Source: Parvibaculaceae bacterium
GTDB taxonomy: Bacteria; Pseudomonadota; Alphaproteobacteria; Parvibaculales; Parvibaculaceae
Assembly (NCBI GenBank): GCA_029209985.1
Contig: JARGNZ010000004.1
Span: 1 to 64,000 of the forward strand
Length of the DNA: 64,000 nt
Direction of reading: 5' to 3'
Both the position numbers and the translations under genes were made by a program. Numbering within the stretch: the first letter of the stretch is position 1; each line of letters opens with the position of its first letter. The notes under the pieces are model-generated. The model had not been told where the DNA came from. It was given only the letters and a program-made list of their open reading frames with translations, and did no database searches. This document shows positions 51,734 to 60,653 of the stretch, piece after piece.

Positions 51734-53899
51734 TCAAAACCGGACCGTAATACCTGCATTTAATGCGCGATCTTCACCAACAAAATAACGATCCGCCCCT
51801 CGGTTGAAATCTGCGCGCTCCGCATAACGGGTGTCCAAAATATTTGTGAGCGAGCCTGATAATTGTAGGCTCTCATTTAAGTCCCATGACGCGCGGAGGT
51901 TAAAGAGGTCATGGCCCTCATATTCCTCTTGGTTGCCGGGGTCGGTGTAGTATTCGCCCATATGGACCCATTCAAGTTCAAACCGCGCGGCATCTATCGG
52001 TGTGTAGCCAATCCGTACGTTTGCAAGTGTGCGCGGGGCTGTATCCACATCATCGCCTGAGGTGATGTTGCTATTGATGTCGCCAACATCTCGATTGAAG
52101 TCATATTTGTGTATGGCATAGGTTGCTGAGGCGCTTATGTCGAAGTGTTCGCCGAGTGTGCGGAAGGCTTCTAGTTCGATGCCGTAGTGTTTTGTGCGGC
52201 CATTGATGACGTTGTAATTATTGGAATCTCGGAAAAAGTAATTCTTCTTTTTCATATAGAAAGCGGCAACTTCAAATTCAACGCCGCCCAACCGGCCTCG
52301 GCTGCCGATTTCAAGACTATCTAGTTTTTCTGATTTTGCTTCCGCTGCTACTTGGTTGAGCTGCATGCGGTAAAGGTCTGTTGCTTGGGGGGCACGCGCG
52401 CCGCGAGATAGATTAGCAAAGCCGATAAAGTCAGGATTGAATTGATGTGTAATACCAAGTTTGGGCGTCACGTCTGCGAATTGATCGCTGCGGTCTGGTG
52501 CCCTATAGAAACGGTTGGCGGTGCCGAAAAAGCCATCTGCGGTTAGGTTGTCGTATTCGTAGTTGGTGAATTCAAAGCGAACGCCGGTTGTTAATTCTGT
52601 GGCATCGCTGAGTGCCCATGTCGCGTGGAGGTAGGGCGCGATTGTGGTGGCTTGTACGGTGTAATTGTAATGCAAGCCTTGTTCGTAACTGAAAATATCA
52701 GGGTCTGTTTGTAGCTCGCTTAGGTAGCCGTCGGAATATTCAAAATCATTCCCGATGATAAGGGTATGGCCGTCTTGTAAAGGCAAGTTGTAGCTGCTTT
52801 GCAGGCCCACGCTCCAATGACCATTTTTCTCAATGGCTTGGCTCGGTAGGAAGTGCATCCGAAATTCCATCCGGTTTGTACGTGCGTAGGGGGTTAGGGT
52901 GAGGGAAGAGCCATCATTGAAAGCATGTGTCCAATGAACGGCAGAGCGCAGGGACCATGCATCCCGGTAGGCTTCAGGATTGGCGTTGGTTTTGCGTAAC
53001 GCATCGTCCTTATAGGCATCGGTGCCATTTACATAGCCGCCGGTTTCTTGGTTGAGGTTCATGGCGTTTATGGTGGCGACCACTACATTGGCTTGGTTGG
53101 TATAGTCGTATCGCAATTGGCCTTTTTGTTGACCAAAACCTGTGTCGTCTTGAAAGCCATCGTCTTTAGCGGCTGAAAAACTCAATCGCACAGAATGGTC
53201 GTATGTCGGAGCATCTACCCCAGCCGATGCGGTGCCCCAACTATTGAGAACACCGTGCGGGCCAACGCGCACACTGGTAATGGCCTCAGGGGTTATCGTG
53301 CTTGGTAGAGAAATAAAGTTCATCAAACCGTGAACGGCGTTCGAGCCATACAGCGCACTGCCGGGACCTCTGATAACCTCGATAGAATTTACGACATCGT
53401 CAACTGCATCGAAGAGGCCGTTGACGTTGGCAAAGCCTGCAGCGCGCATTGGCACGCCGTCTTCTAGATAGAGGAACGACCCTGCACCCGCCCCGCCGGT
53501 CAAAACGGGGGACCTAATGGCTGTTAAGTTTTCTTGTCCGTTGCCGCGTTGAACATTCACGCCGGGTAAGCGATTGACGATTTGTTCTATATGGTCGGCT
53601 TGAATTTCGATGACTCCTTGCCCATCAATCTGGGCCACATTACCCGGGTGCTTTGCTTTTGGGGTGTTGGCCCGCGTGCTTGTGATCACGACGGTTTCTA
53701 ACAATGTGTGCGGGGAAGTGGCTAGGGGCGCGGGCGTTTGGGTTGTTGCAAGGGGGGCTTCCTCATCTGCGTGCGCGGGGTGCGCGTAGGCAAGGGATGT
53801 GCTCAGCATTAAAGCTGACAAGTACGGGGTGCTTTGTGAAAGGTACCGATGTGATGTCTTCGGCACATTCATTAATTTCCTGTTGGTCGATTTCATCAT
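51734..53899 (-). CDS. TonB-dependent outer-membrane receptor
   Basis: This 721-residue receptor has a long signal region, a TonB-box-like segment (LLETVVITSTRA), a plug domain (AQIDGQGVIEIQADHIEQIVNRLPGVNV, GSALYGSNAVHGLMNFIS) and a 22-strand-type barrel that ends in TVRF. The SRGARAPQATDLYRMQ element is found in the barrel. FRAP/NPNL haem motifs are not clear, so haem is not proven. No Fur-like or cobalamin-riboswitch element was seen before the gene. ATG 53899 (or 53896) follows GGGGAG; the open frame back to 54019 was rejected. The substrate is unknown. Confidence 0.88.
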   Translation of the reverse strand: MMKSTNRKLMNVPKTSHRYLSQSTPYLSALMLSTSLAYAHPAHADEEAPLATTQTPAPLATSPHTLLETVVITSTRANTPKAKHPGNVAQIDGQGVIEIQADHIEQIVNRLPGVNVQRGNGQENLTAIRSPVLTGGAGAGSFLYLEDGVPMRAAGFANVNGLFDAVDDVVNSIEVIRGPGSALYGSNAVHGLMNFISLPSTITPEAITSVRVGPHGVLNSWGTASAGVDAPTYDHSVRLSFSAAKDDGFQDDTGFGQQKGQLRYDYTNQANVVVATINAMNLNQETGGYVNGTDAYKDDALRKTNANPEAYRDAWSLRSAVHWTHAFNDGSSLTLTPYARTNRMEFRMHFLPSQAIEKNGHWSVGLQSSYNLPLQDGHTLIIGNDFEYSDGYLSELQTDPDIFSYEQGLHYNYTVQATTIAPYLHATWALSDATELTTGVRFEFTNYEYDNLTADGFFGTANRFYRAPDRSDQFADVTPKLGITHQFNPDFIGFANLSRGARAPQATDLYRMQLNQVAAEAKSEKLDSLEIGSRGRLGGVEFEVAAFYMKKKNYFFRDSNNYNVINGRTKHYGIELEAFRTLGEHFDISASATYAIHKYDFNRDVGDINSNITSGDDVDTAPRTLANVRIGYTPIDAARFELEWVHMGEYYTDPGNQEEYEGHDLFNLRASWDLNESLQLSGSLTNILDTRYAERADFNRGADRYFVGEDRALNAGITVRF

Positions 53900-54168
53900 G
53901 GTGCTCCCCAGTTTACGTCGCTCAGCTGCTCGTGGCCTTTTGGCTTTATATTCAGCGTGGCGCAAGCATAAGGTGCCAAAACTGATGTGGCGACCCTTCA
54001 GAAGGGCATTTTGGTGCATTCGGTTGGATTGGCGACCTATCTATCCCAAAATATTATGGATATTTTGGCCTATTTCATGCGGATCTATCGGTTTGGATCA
54101 AATGTTATGCTTTGCGTAATAATCTGTCTTTAGCCTGAGACTGAGGGCTAAAATTTTAGGGGATGGAA

Positions 54169-54750
54169 ATGACTATGCCAACGGGCGACTTGACGCCAGC
54201 TTTACAGGAATTTTTTGATTGCTGGAAAGGGGCTTGCCAGCACGGAGATATTCCTGAACGGGTTGCCATTCGTCCAGATATTTTCCCGCGTCAAAGTCTA
54301 GGGTTCCTGACTTACCAAGAATATGTTTCTCCTGGTGTTTTGCTTTGGAAAATAGCGGGCACGGCATTAGTGGATGCATTCGGGATGGAAGTCGCCGGGC
54401 TTAATGCGCTGGATATGCTGCCCTCGGATGGTTTGGAAAATGATATTGCGACCGTTGAGATTGCCATGGCGCACCCTTGCGGAATTATTTACGTGCTGGC
54501 TTTTAAATCAGAATATGTGGAACCAGTTTTATACCGTATTTTACAATTACCCGTTCGAGGGGATGATGGAACGGTTAATAGGTTTGTTGGGATGGCGGAG
54601 CCCTATGTTCGTGTGCCAAATGCATCTGACGTTGACCTTGGTCATTCCGCGGCGCGTCGGGGCGAAGGGGGCTTGGTCGATGTCGGGTTTGGGATTCCGG
54701 ATATAAATACAGAACTGAGCAAGTGGATAAAACCGTCCCCTACTCTTTGA
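54169..54750 (+). CDS. PAS_5-type domain protein
   Basis: This 193-residue protein matches the alphaproteobacterial PAS_5-type group in its N-terminal half: DIFPRQSLGFLTYQEYVSP, LLWKIAGTALVDAFGMEVAGLNALDML, then LYRILQLPVRGDDG. There is no output domain. Such proteins bind unknown ligands or act as partners of sensor proteins. ATG 54169 has AGGGGA about six bases before it. The gene ends 11 bases inside the convergent GMC gene's 3' end, which is unusual but common in compact genomes. Confidence 0.68.
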   Translation: MTMPTGDLTPALQEFFDCWKGACQHGDIPERVAIRPDIFPRQSLGFLTYQEYVSPGVLLWKIAGTALVDAFGMEVAGLNALDMLPSDGLENDIATVEIAMAHPCGIIYVLAFKSEYVEPVLYRILQLPVRGDDGTVNRFVGMAEPYVRVPNASDVDLGHSAARRGEGGLVDVGFGIPDINTELSKWIKPSPTL

Positions 54751-56347
54751 GCTGTCGTTCAATGCTGTCGGCGCATCGCAAGCTTAATGCTGCAATGGTG
54801 AGGGTCGGATTTGCGGTCCCTCCTGTTGGAAATACAGCGCCTCCTATTGCAAATAAATTTGAGTGGTCATGGGTCCGCCCCTCTGCGTCCGTAACGGATG
54901 TTTTGGGGTTCTCTCCCATACGGATCATTCCCATTAAGTGATGGTGCCCATAAAGGGGGGTGACCGTCTGTTCAATGGCTCCGGCTGCTTTTGCAATTTT
55001 TTCCAGATATATTTTCGCGTGGGCCGCACCGGCTAATTCGTACTCTCCCCATTGCCACTGAATATCAATTTTGGGTTGTCCGGCGCGGTCCCTTGCAGAC
55101 CAATCCAAGCGGATGCCATTTGCCTCTACAGGGGGCTGCTCGATCAGCGCGCTCATTGAAATGGTGCGTTCCATTTTCCATTTGAAATGCGCGTCTAATT
55201 CAGGTGGCTTTAAGCCGGTTGCGATTTCTTCGGCGGCGGCAATTTGGAAATCGAGATGGTTGTGAAAGTAAAAACTCCAAGAGGCATGTTCGCTTCTGAA
55301 ACCGCCTTCTCGGAAATTCTCTGCCAAGCGCGTGGTCTCTGGGCCTCGTCCTGCAAAAACGGGTTGTTTCAACACTAAGGTGCTGTCTATTCCGGGATGG
55401 TCAAATAGATTGCGACCGACTTGGGCTGACGAATTTGCGATGCCTGCAGGTGTTGCTTCACCTGCACTCATCAACAGAATGCGGGCGCTCTCGATGCAGT
55501 TGGCACCGAGTACAAACACATCAGCTGATATGCTCTCGCGTGTGCCATCGGGTCTACGGAAGTGGGCGACGCTCACTTTGCTTTTGTCATCTATCTCTAG
55601 GCGGTCCACCAAAGCTTGGTCGAAGAGTTGCGCGCCATGTTCTTGTGCCTTGCGGACATGCACAATGGCAGCGTATTGCGCGGCTGAGGGACAGATTGGT
55701 GAGCAGGTGCTAAAGCCTTGGCATTCGCTTCGCCCATCATAGCCACGTGAATTGCGGGCGGACGGTGCTGGCGAAAATGTGAGCCCTGCTTGCTCGGCAA
55801 AGGGCAGCATGACGGTTTCAGAATATGCTGGCGCTAAGGGGGGCAAGGGGTAGGGCGTGGAGCGGGGAGATAGAGTGGAGGCGTCGTCGTCGCCGCACAC
55901 CCCCATCTCACGCTCTGCTTGGGCGTAATAGGGTTCTAAGGTTGCGTAGTCGATGGGCCAGTTGTGGCCGACCCCGAATTTAGTTTTCATTTCGAAATCA
56001 GAGGGCAGCAGGCGTGGTGTGATGCCGCCCCAATGCCACGTCGTGCCGCCGACAACACGCAGGTACTCGGGCTGCATATTGTCTGGGCCAACGCTTCCAA
56101 AGAATTCATCTTCTTGGGATACCCATTCTGGACGCGGAGCATAATCAGGATTGGGGTAGCCTGAGGTTAGGTTTTGCTTGGCGGTGGCGCGGAAGTTTTC
56201 GACGATGTCGCTTCGTTCTACCGTTGGGCCCGCTTCCAGTAGAATGACGTTGATGCCTTTGGCGGCCAGACGATATGCGCATAGCGCGCCTGCAACGCCT
56301 GAGCCGATGATGGCAACTTGCGTGTGGTGGGTCGGTTGGTTTGACAT
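54740..56347 (-). CDS. GMC-family oxidoreductase, large subunit
   Basis: This 535-residue flavoprotein has the FAD site VAIIGSGVAGALCAYRLAAKG near the N-terminus (positions 11-31), GGTTWHWGGITPR (the GMC signature 1 region) and a C-terminal LFAIGGAVFPTGGTANPTLT with the catalytic His region preceding it. A cysteine-rich stretch (SECQGFSTCSPICPS) at about 210-225 is typical of the gluconate/fructose/sorbitol dehydrogenase large subunits that use a haem c partner. It overlaps the upstream small-subunit gene by one base (TGATG). The substrate is likely a sugar, sugar acid or polyol. Confidence 0.88.
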   Translation of the reverse strand: MSNQPTHHTQVAIIGSGVAGALCAYRLAAKGINVILLEAGPTVERSDIVENFRATAKQNLTSGYPNPDYAPRPEWVSQEDEFFGSVGPDNMQPEYLRVVGGTTWHWGGITPRLLPSDFEMKTKFGVGHNWPIDYATLEPYYAQAEREMGVCGDDDASTLSPRSTPYPLPPLAPAYSETVMLPFAEQAGLTFSPAPSARNSRGYDGRSECQGFSTCSPICPSAAQYAAIVHVRKAQEHGAQLFDQALVDRLEIDDKSKVSVAHFRRPDGTRESISADVFVLGANCIESARILLMSAGEATPAGIANSSAQVGRNLFDHPGIDSTLVLKQPVFAGRGPETTRLAENFREGGFRSEHASWSFYFHNHLDFQIAAAEEIATGLKPPELDAHFKWKMERTISMSALIEQPPVEANGIRLDWSARDRAGQPKIDIQWQWGEYELAGAAHAKIYLEKIAKAAGAIEQTVTPLYGHHHLMGMIRMGENPKTSVTDAEGRTHDHSNLFAIGGAVFPTGGTANPTLTIAALSLRCADSIERQLKE

Positions 56348-56892
56348 CAAAGGGCTTCCGGTTTGCTGCTCCAGCCCCGTGGGCCTGTTGCGTCGATCAA
56401 AGGAATGGGTTGGGTTTCTTTGATTGCATCGAACATCAAGGCATGCTCATAGGCGACGCGGATGGGTTGGGTTCGGTCGTGATAATAGATGCCTAAGTAC
56501 CAAGTGGTGAGAAGATGCTCGGTAAACCACTTTTGACCTTCCCCAAGGGCAAGCTTTGGATTGGATGTGGGGGCGGTCTCTTGGTTGATAAATGGCTTGA
56601 GCTGCTCGTAGCTTGTCAACGTATGTTCTGCCATCCAAGGCTCATCATGAAAGACTTGGTAGATGGTTTCTAAAGTTGGCTCGTGCAGATCGCTTCGGAA
56701 TGTCACGATTTGGCTGAGGGCTTTGAAGGTGTTGAAAAGGCGGCCCTCTGGTTCTGCCTTGTCAGGATCGGTGATGATGAATACTGAACTGTCGTTTTCA
56801 AATACATGCCAGGCCCGATATGAAAGCAATCCAGTGGCACCTGTCAGCAAGCCCAAAGCGGCTGCCCGCCTCGATATTTTTAGCTTACCCAC
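56347..56892 (-). CDS. Tat-exported small subunit of the GMC dehydrogenase
   Basis: This 181-residue protein starts with a Tat-like signal (KISRRAAALGLLTGATGLL) and has a helical chain similar to the gluconate 2-dehydrogenase subunit 3 group. The GTG at 56892 has GGGAG seven bases before it, which decides this start over a TTG at 56937. It is translated with the large subunit (one-base overlap) and should carry it across the inner membrane. No cytochrome subunit gene is present in the window, so the electron acceptor may be encoded elsewhere. Confidence 0.78.
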   Translation of the reverse strand: MGKLKISRRAAALGLLTGATGLLSYRAWHVFENDSSVFIITDPDKAEPEGRLFNTFKALSQIVTFRSDLHEPTLETIYQVFHDEPWMAEHTLTSYEQLKPFINQETAPTSNPKLALGEGQKWFTEHLLTTWYLGIYYHDRTQPIRVAYEHALMFDAIKETQPIPLIDATGPRGWSSKPEAL

Positions 56893-57055
56893 ATGGAGAC
56901 TCCCTGCCTTTAACTCAATGGTTTTAGTGCCTTTCAAACAAAGCCGCCAAAACTCATGCTTTTATATACTTTTTGACTGTGAGAGCAATCGTATAGGCGT
57001 CAGGGAGAATTTTATGTAGGATGCGGCGAATATTGAGTGACGGGGAGGTAAGCAC

Positions 57056-59563
57056 GTGGACCGTGTGCGTACAAGCGGGCGGGGGGATAAGTCTTCTCGT
57101 GCTGACATTATACATGGGGATGCGATGCTGGATGTGCAGCGCTATCCTGTTACCTCGCAGATGCATGACCGTTTCCAACGCCGGCGTATTGTGCGCCGGG
57201 TTGCGACCCTTTCTTATGTGCTTGTGGTTGGTGCGTATCTATGTTGGCGCTATACGGTCATTAATGATCAAAGCCTTACGCTTTCTCTGTTCTATTTTGT
57301 GTCGGAAATTTTCGGGTTTATTCTGGGGCTGACAGCACTTTTTGCGAGTTGGACCTACCGAGAACGCACCATTATACCGGCCCCCAAGGGGCTTGATGTC
57401 GATGTGGTTATTCCGGTTTATAAAGAGCCTGGCGATGTCATTCGTCAAACCCTCATTGGGGCCAAGGGCATCACGTATCCGCACGACACATGGGTGCTGG
57501 ATGATGGCCGTCGTCCCGAGATTAAGGCGCTTGCGGCTGAGCTTGGCATTCATTACCGCGCGCGTGAGGAAAACCTCCATGCGAAGGCGGGCAACCTTAA
57601 TTTTGGACTGACCCAGATGACGGGTGATTTTGTGATGGTGTTCGACGCTGATCACATTGCTATGCCGCACGCTCTTGATGTTTTGTTGGGACAATTTGAT
57701 GATCCGTCGGTTGGTTTGGTTCAAACGCCGCAAGAGTTTTTCAATACGGATGCATTTCAATATGTCAATCCCCGCAAGGGCGGGGGGCGGTGGCATGACC
57801 AAACATTCTTTTACAATATTGCTGAGCCATGCCGGGATGCTTTGGACGGTGCAACATGCGTGGGAACCGGTTCGCTTTATCGTCGGGCCGCGCTGGAAAC
57901 GATCGGCGGGTTTCCCACTGAAACGGTGACGGAAGATTTTCACACGTCTGTTTTGTTTGGCAAGACGGGGATCCAAACAGCTTATATAAATGAGCCTGTT
58001 GCAGCTGGTTTGGCTGAAGAGTCAGTTGAAGATTTTTACGCGACACGCCACAGATGGGCGCATGGTAACTTGCATGTCTTGCGTCATGAAAATGCGCTCT
58101 TTTCTAAAGACCTCACGTGGCGCCAACGATTATCTTATTTAACTCTGGGGACCATCTATCTTGAGGGATGGCAACAATTGATCAACTTCTTGATTCCCGT
58201 TGTCTCGCTCATGTTTGGCATGCCTCCCTTTGAGATCAGTATCTTTAATGTGTTGGTCGTCCTGCTCTTTCCGTTCTTGAGTTATGCTTTGATGCAAGAA
58301 GCTGGATGCGGCTATGCGCGGTTCTGGGTCAACGAGATTTTCTCAATGTTGAGATGGCCTATCCATCTTGTTGCCTCGGTCGGTTTTTTCAAAGTTCGGG
58401 CGCCGTGGCGATCTGCGAACAAGGCGGCAGGCGGGCAAGTACAATGGGGTTTGCTTGCGCCGCAATTTTTCATTTTGGCGTTAAGCTTGGTGGCCTTGAG
58501 TGTTGGTATCTGGCGCATATGGGATGATTTCGAAGTGGGTCCCATTGGGCAGGCTGTGATGCTCTTCATTGGGCTGCCGATTGGCGACATGATTATTATT
58601 GATCTGTTTAAGCCTTTGCCAGAAGGCTATACGGCTGACTTGGTGATGATTGCTGGATTCTGGGTGTTGTATAATTCGACGCGGGTTTTGTTTTTAGTCC
58701 GAAAAGTTTTGCGCAATGCGGGGAGCACACATGCTTATTTCCGTTTCAAGTTGCCGATTCCCTTTTTTGTTAATGCAAAGCAGGGCACGGGCTTGAGCGG
58801 GATGCTGTTGAGCAGCACCTCCTTGTCGGAAGTCTGGATGGCCTTTGATGTGCCCACAAACGAAAGCGCTGACGAAGCGGGCAAATGGCACGTGGGGGAT
58901 GTTGTGTCGTTGACGTTGAGCTTGCCGGCGGGGGAGCTTGATGTGGAGGCTGTTGTCGATAGGGTGGCGCAGGGAACGGCGGGTGCTTGTGACCGCGTTG
59001 AGGTTTTATTTTCGTGGGAAACGGCGCAAGCGAAAGATCAATTAGCTGCTGCGCTTTATTCCGTAGACTGGCAAAAGGAGTTTCAGGCCCATAACTCCTA
59101 CTTCCTCACGTTGTGGGATATGGTTGCTTGGCTCTTTGGTGAAAGTCGAAACGAACGAGTGGTTACGCGGGCAGACTGGACACCTCTTTTAGTTGAAAGC
59201 AGTGCGAATGACGACGCGACTTCCCATTTTGGAATGCTCTCTTGCCCTCTCGATGAGAGTGGGGAGGCTAGCCTGATCGCTTTTCGACCCTTTGCTTTGG
59301 GGCAGGTTGTGAGCGGTCATATTCTAAGCCCCGAGGGATTGGTCGGGTGCCGGTTGGAAATTACAGGCGCTGAGCCTCTTTCTACGTTGGCCACGAAAGG
59401 TGTGGATGGGGCTGTTCTTGCGCGGTATTTGGTGCAGGTACGCGCAGAGCAAGGCGGTTTGGGTGCGCCAGTGCCTCATCGCCGTTCTGAGAGCCATTCA
59501 GATGCAAGTTCTTATCAACTTAGAGAAACAAAAAATTCATCTTCAGGCGATAAAACGGCCTGA
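57056..59563 (+). CDS. bcsA: BcsA-like membrane glycosyltransferase
   Basis: This 835-residue synthase has a GT2 core in a membrane scaffold: DVDVVIPVYKEP, VLDDGRRPE (first Asp), VFDADHIAMP (DxD), CVGTGSLYRR, VTEDFHTS (TED) and ATRHRWAHGNLHV, which is the QxxRW motif but reads T-R-H-R-W. The C-terminal part (about 560-680) resembles a PilZ fold, but the RxxxR arginines are missing, so c-di-GMP control is doubtful. Seven or more helices are visible. GTG 57056 follows GGAGG at a normal distance. A bcsS-like gene follows; bcsB and bcsZ are absent here. Product may be cellulose or a related glucan. Confidence 0.85.
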   Translation: MDRVRTSGRGDKSSRADIIHGDAMLDVQRYPVTSQMHDRFQRRRIVRRVATLSYVLVVGAYLCWRYTVINDQSLTLSLFYFVSEIFGFILGLTALFASWTYRERTIIPAPKGLDVDVVIPVYKEPGDVIRQTLIGAKGITYPHDTWVLDDGRRPEIKALAAELGIHYRAREENLHAKAGNLNFGLTQMTGDFVMVFDADHIAMPHALDVLLGQFDDPSVGLVQTPQEFFNTDAFQYVNPRKGGGRWHDQTFFYNIAEPCRDALDGATCVGTGSLYRRAALETIGGFPTETVTEDFHTSVLFGKTGIQTAYINEPVAAGLAEESVEDFYATRHRWAHGNLHVLRHENALFSKDLTWRQRLSYLTLGTIYLEGWQQLINFLIPVVSLMFGMPPFEISIFNVLVVLLFPFLSYALMQEAGCGYARFWVNEIFSMLRWPIHLVASVGFFKVRAPWRSANKAAGGQVQWGLLAPQFFILALSLVALSVGIWRIWDDFEVGPIGQAVMLFIGLPIGDMIIIDLFKPLPEGYTADLVMIAGFWVLYNSTRVLFLVRKVLRNAGSTHAYFRFKLPIPFFVNAKQGTGLSGMLLSSTSLSEVWMAFDVPTNESADEAGKWHVGDVVSLTLSLPAGELDVEAVVDRVAQGTAGACDRVEVLFSWETAQAKDQLAAALYSVDWQKEFQAHNSYFLTLWDMVAWLFGESRNERVVTRADWTPLLVESSANDDATSHFGMLSCPLDESGEASLIAFRPFALGQVVSGHILSPEGLVGCRLEITGAEPLSTLATKGVDGAVLARYLVQVRAEQGGLGAPVPHRRSESHSDASSYQLRETKNSSSGDKTA

Positions 59564-59727
59564 AGCCTTTATAATTTTACTTAAATTGCAGGCAGTTAAG
59601 ATTGGCTCTCAACTGAACTGCGGGATTTGCTCGGTTGTGGCAGTTTTGCTACATCCTTTGCATTTTAATAGTGACATATTCAACAATGAATTTAAGGCTA
59701 TTGAGCCTGAGGAACGAGGGACAAAAG

Positions 59728-60432
59728 ATGAAAAAACTTCTACTGAGCACAGCACTTGCCACTGGTACAATGGTAATGGCTGCAATGCCTGCACACGCTG
59801 AAAGCAACACTGTTTGGACTGGCGTTAGCGTCATGGAAGACAGCTACTACGCTTACATTGGCGGCGTAAAAGCTTTCAATGGTGATCTGGACAAAGACGG
59901 GATCTTGATCCGCGGTAGCTTTGGTTTCGGTGCATACCAATATGACACTGTCGCTGTTGCTGGCGGTGAAGTTGAAGCTGACCAGCTTTCTGGCGACCTG
60001 ATGATTGGGTATCAGTGGGTTGGTGATTCTGATCGCTTCGCAATCTACGTTGGTGGTTCTGTTGAAGATCACGACTTAGAGCAAAAAGATCCAAACAATG
60101 GCGTTCACGGCAGCGAAGGCGGCCTGAAAGTACAAGCTGATGGTTATCTTGACCTGATGCCAAACGTGAAGTTGAGCGGCTTGGGTTCTTACTCAACTGC
60201 ATTTGAAACTTATTACACCAACGCTTCTTTGACATATGATTTCGGCATGTTCGAATTTGGTCCAGAAGCTGGTTTCTTGGGTAATAAAGGCTTCAACCAA
60301 AACCGCTATGGCGCGAAGCTTGGTGTGGACTTGGGTAATGTTGACCTGACACTCAATGGTGGCCTTGCTGTTGGTGGTCGTGATGACGATGATAGCGCAT
60401 ACGGCGGGCTTTCTTTGGCATTCAGCCTTTAA
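59728..60432 (+). CDS. bcsS: BcsS-type outer-membrane barrel
   Basis: This 234-residue protein has a signal peptide (KKLLLSTALATGTMVMAAMPAHA) and a small beta barrel with alternating short strands: YYAYIGGVKAFNGDLDKDGILIRG, SYSTAFETYYTNASLTYDFG, VDLTLNGGLAVGG. The pattern and place beside a BcsA-like gene match BcsS, an alphaproteobacterial outer-membrane protein of cellulose loci whose exact function is unknown. Codon use is biased towards GCT, GGT and GAA, as in a well-expressed gene. A strong terminator follows. Confidence 0.75.
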   Translation: MKKLLLSTALATGTMVMAAMPAHAESNTVWTGVSVMEDSYYAYIGGVKAFNGDLDKDGILIRGSFGFGAYQYDTVAVAGGEVEADQLSGDLMIGYQWVGDSDRFAIYVGGSVEDHDLEQKDPNNGVHGSEGGLKVQADGYLDLMPNVKLSGLGSYSTAFETYYTNASLTYDFGMFEFGPEAGFLGNKGFNQNRYGAKLGVDLGNVDLTLNGGLAVGGRDDDDSAYGGLSLAFSL

Positions 60433-60479
60433 GCGGATCTAAGCGATACGCCTATTAGGCTACTGGCGACGTTTTAAGA

Positions 60480-60512
60480 GCCGCTGCATCTTTGATGCGG
60501 CGGCTTTTTTGT
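60480..60512 (+). terminator. Intrinsic terminator after bcsS
   Basis: GCCGCTGCATC pairs with GATGCGGCGGC (one G-U) around TTT, then six T. Confidence 0.92.
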
Positions 60513-60548
60513 GTGTGTTTTTCAAGGAATTCAAAAAAAATCACTTAT

Positions 60549-60590
60549 TGCGAATAATTCTCATTGCTATTGATAATCGTTCTTGTTATC
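60549..60590 (+). promoter_or_regulatory. Tandem Fur-like boxes before hmuS
   Basis: TGCGAATAATTCTCA at 60549-60563 matches the 7-1-7 Fur consensus in 11 of 14 fixed positions. GATAATCGTTCTTGTTATC at 60572-60590 matches the 19-bp Fur box in 13 of 19 and has perfect GATAA/TTATC ends. They lie 64-105 bases before the hmuS start. Iron-dependent repression is inferred. Confidence 0.65.
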
Positions 60591-60653
60591 AAGATTGCAC
60601 AAGGCGCGACGGACGCGACTTGGTAACCGACCAGGCGATAAAGGAAATGGCTC

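Noticed and set aside
51734-53899. Haem receptor partner of hmuSTUV
   Set aside because: No clear FRAP/NPNL motifs, no Fur-like box, and several unrelated genes lie between.
53900-54162. Cobalamin riboswitch before the TonB receptor
   Set aside because: No B12-box-like segment was found on the minus strand.
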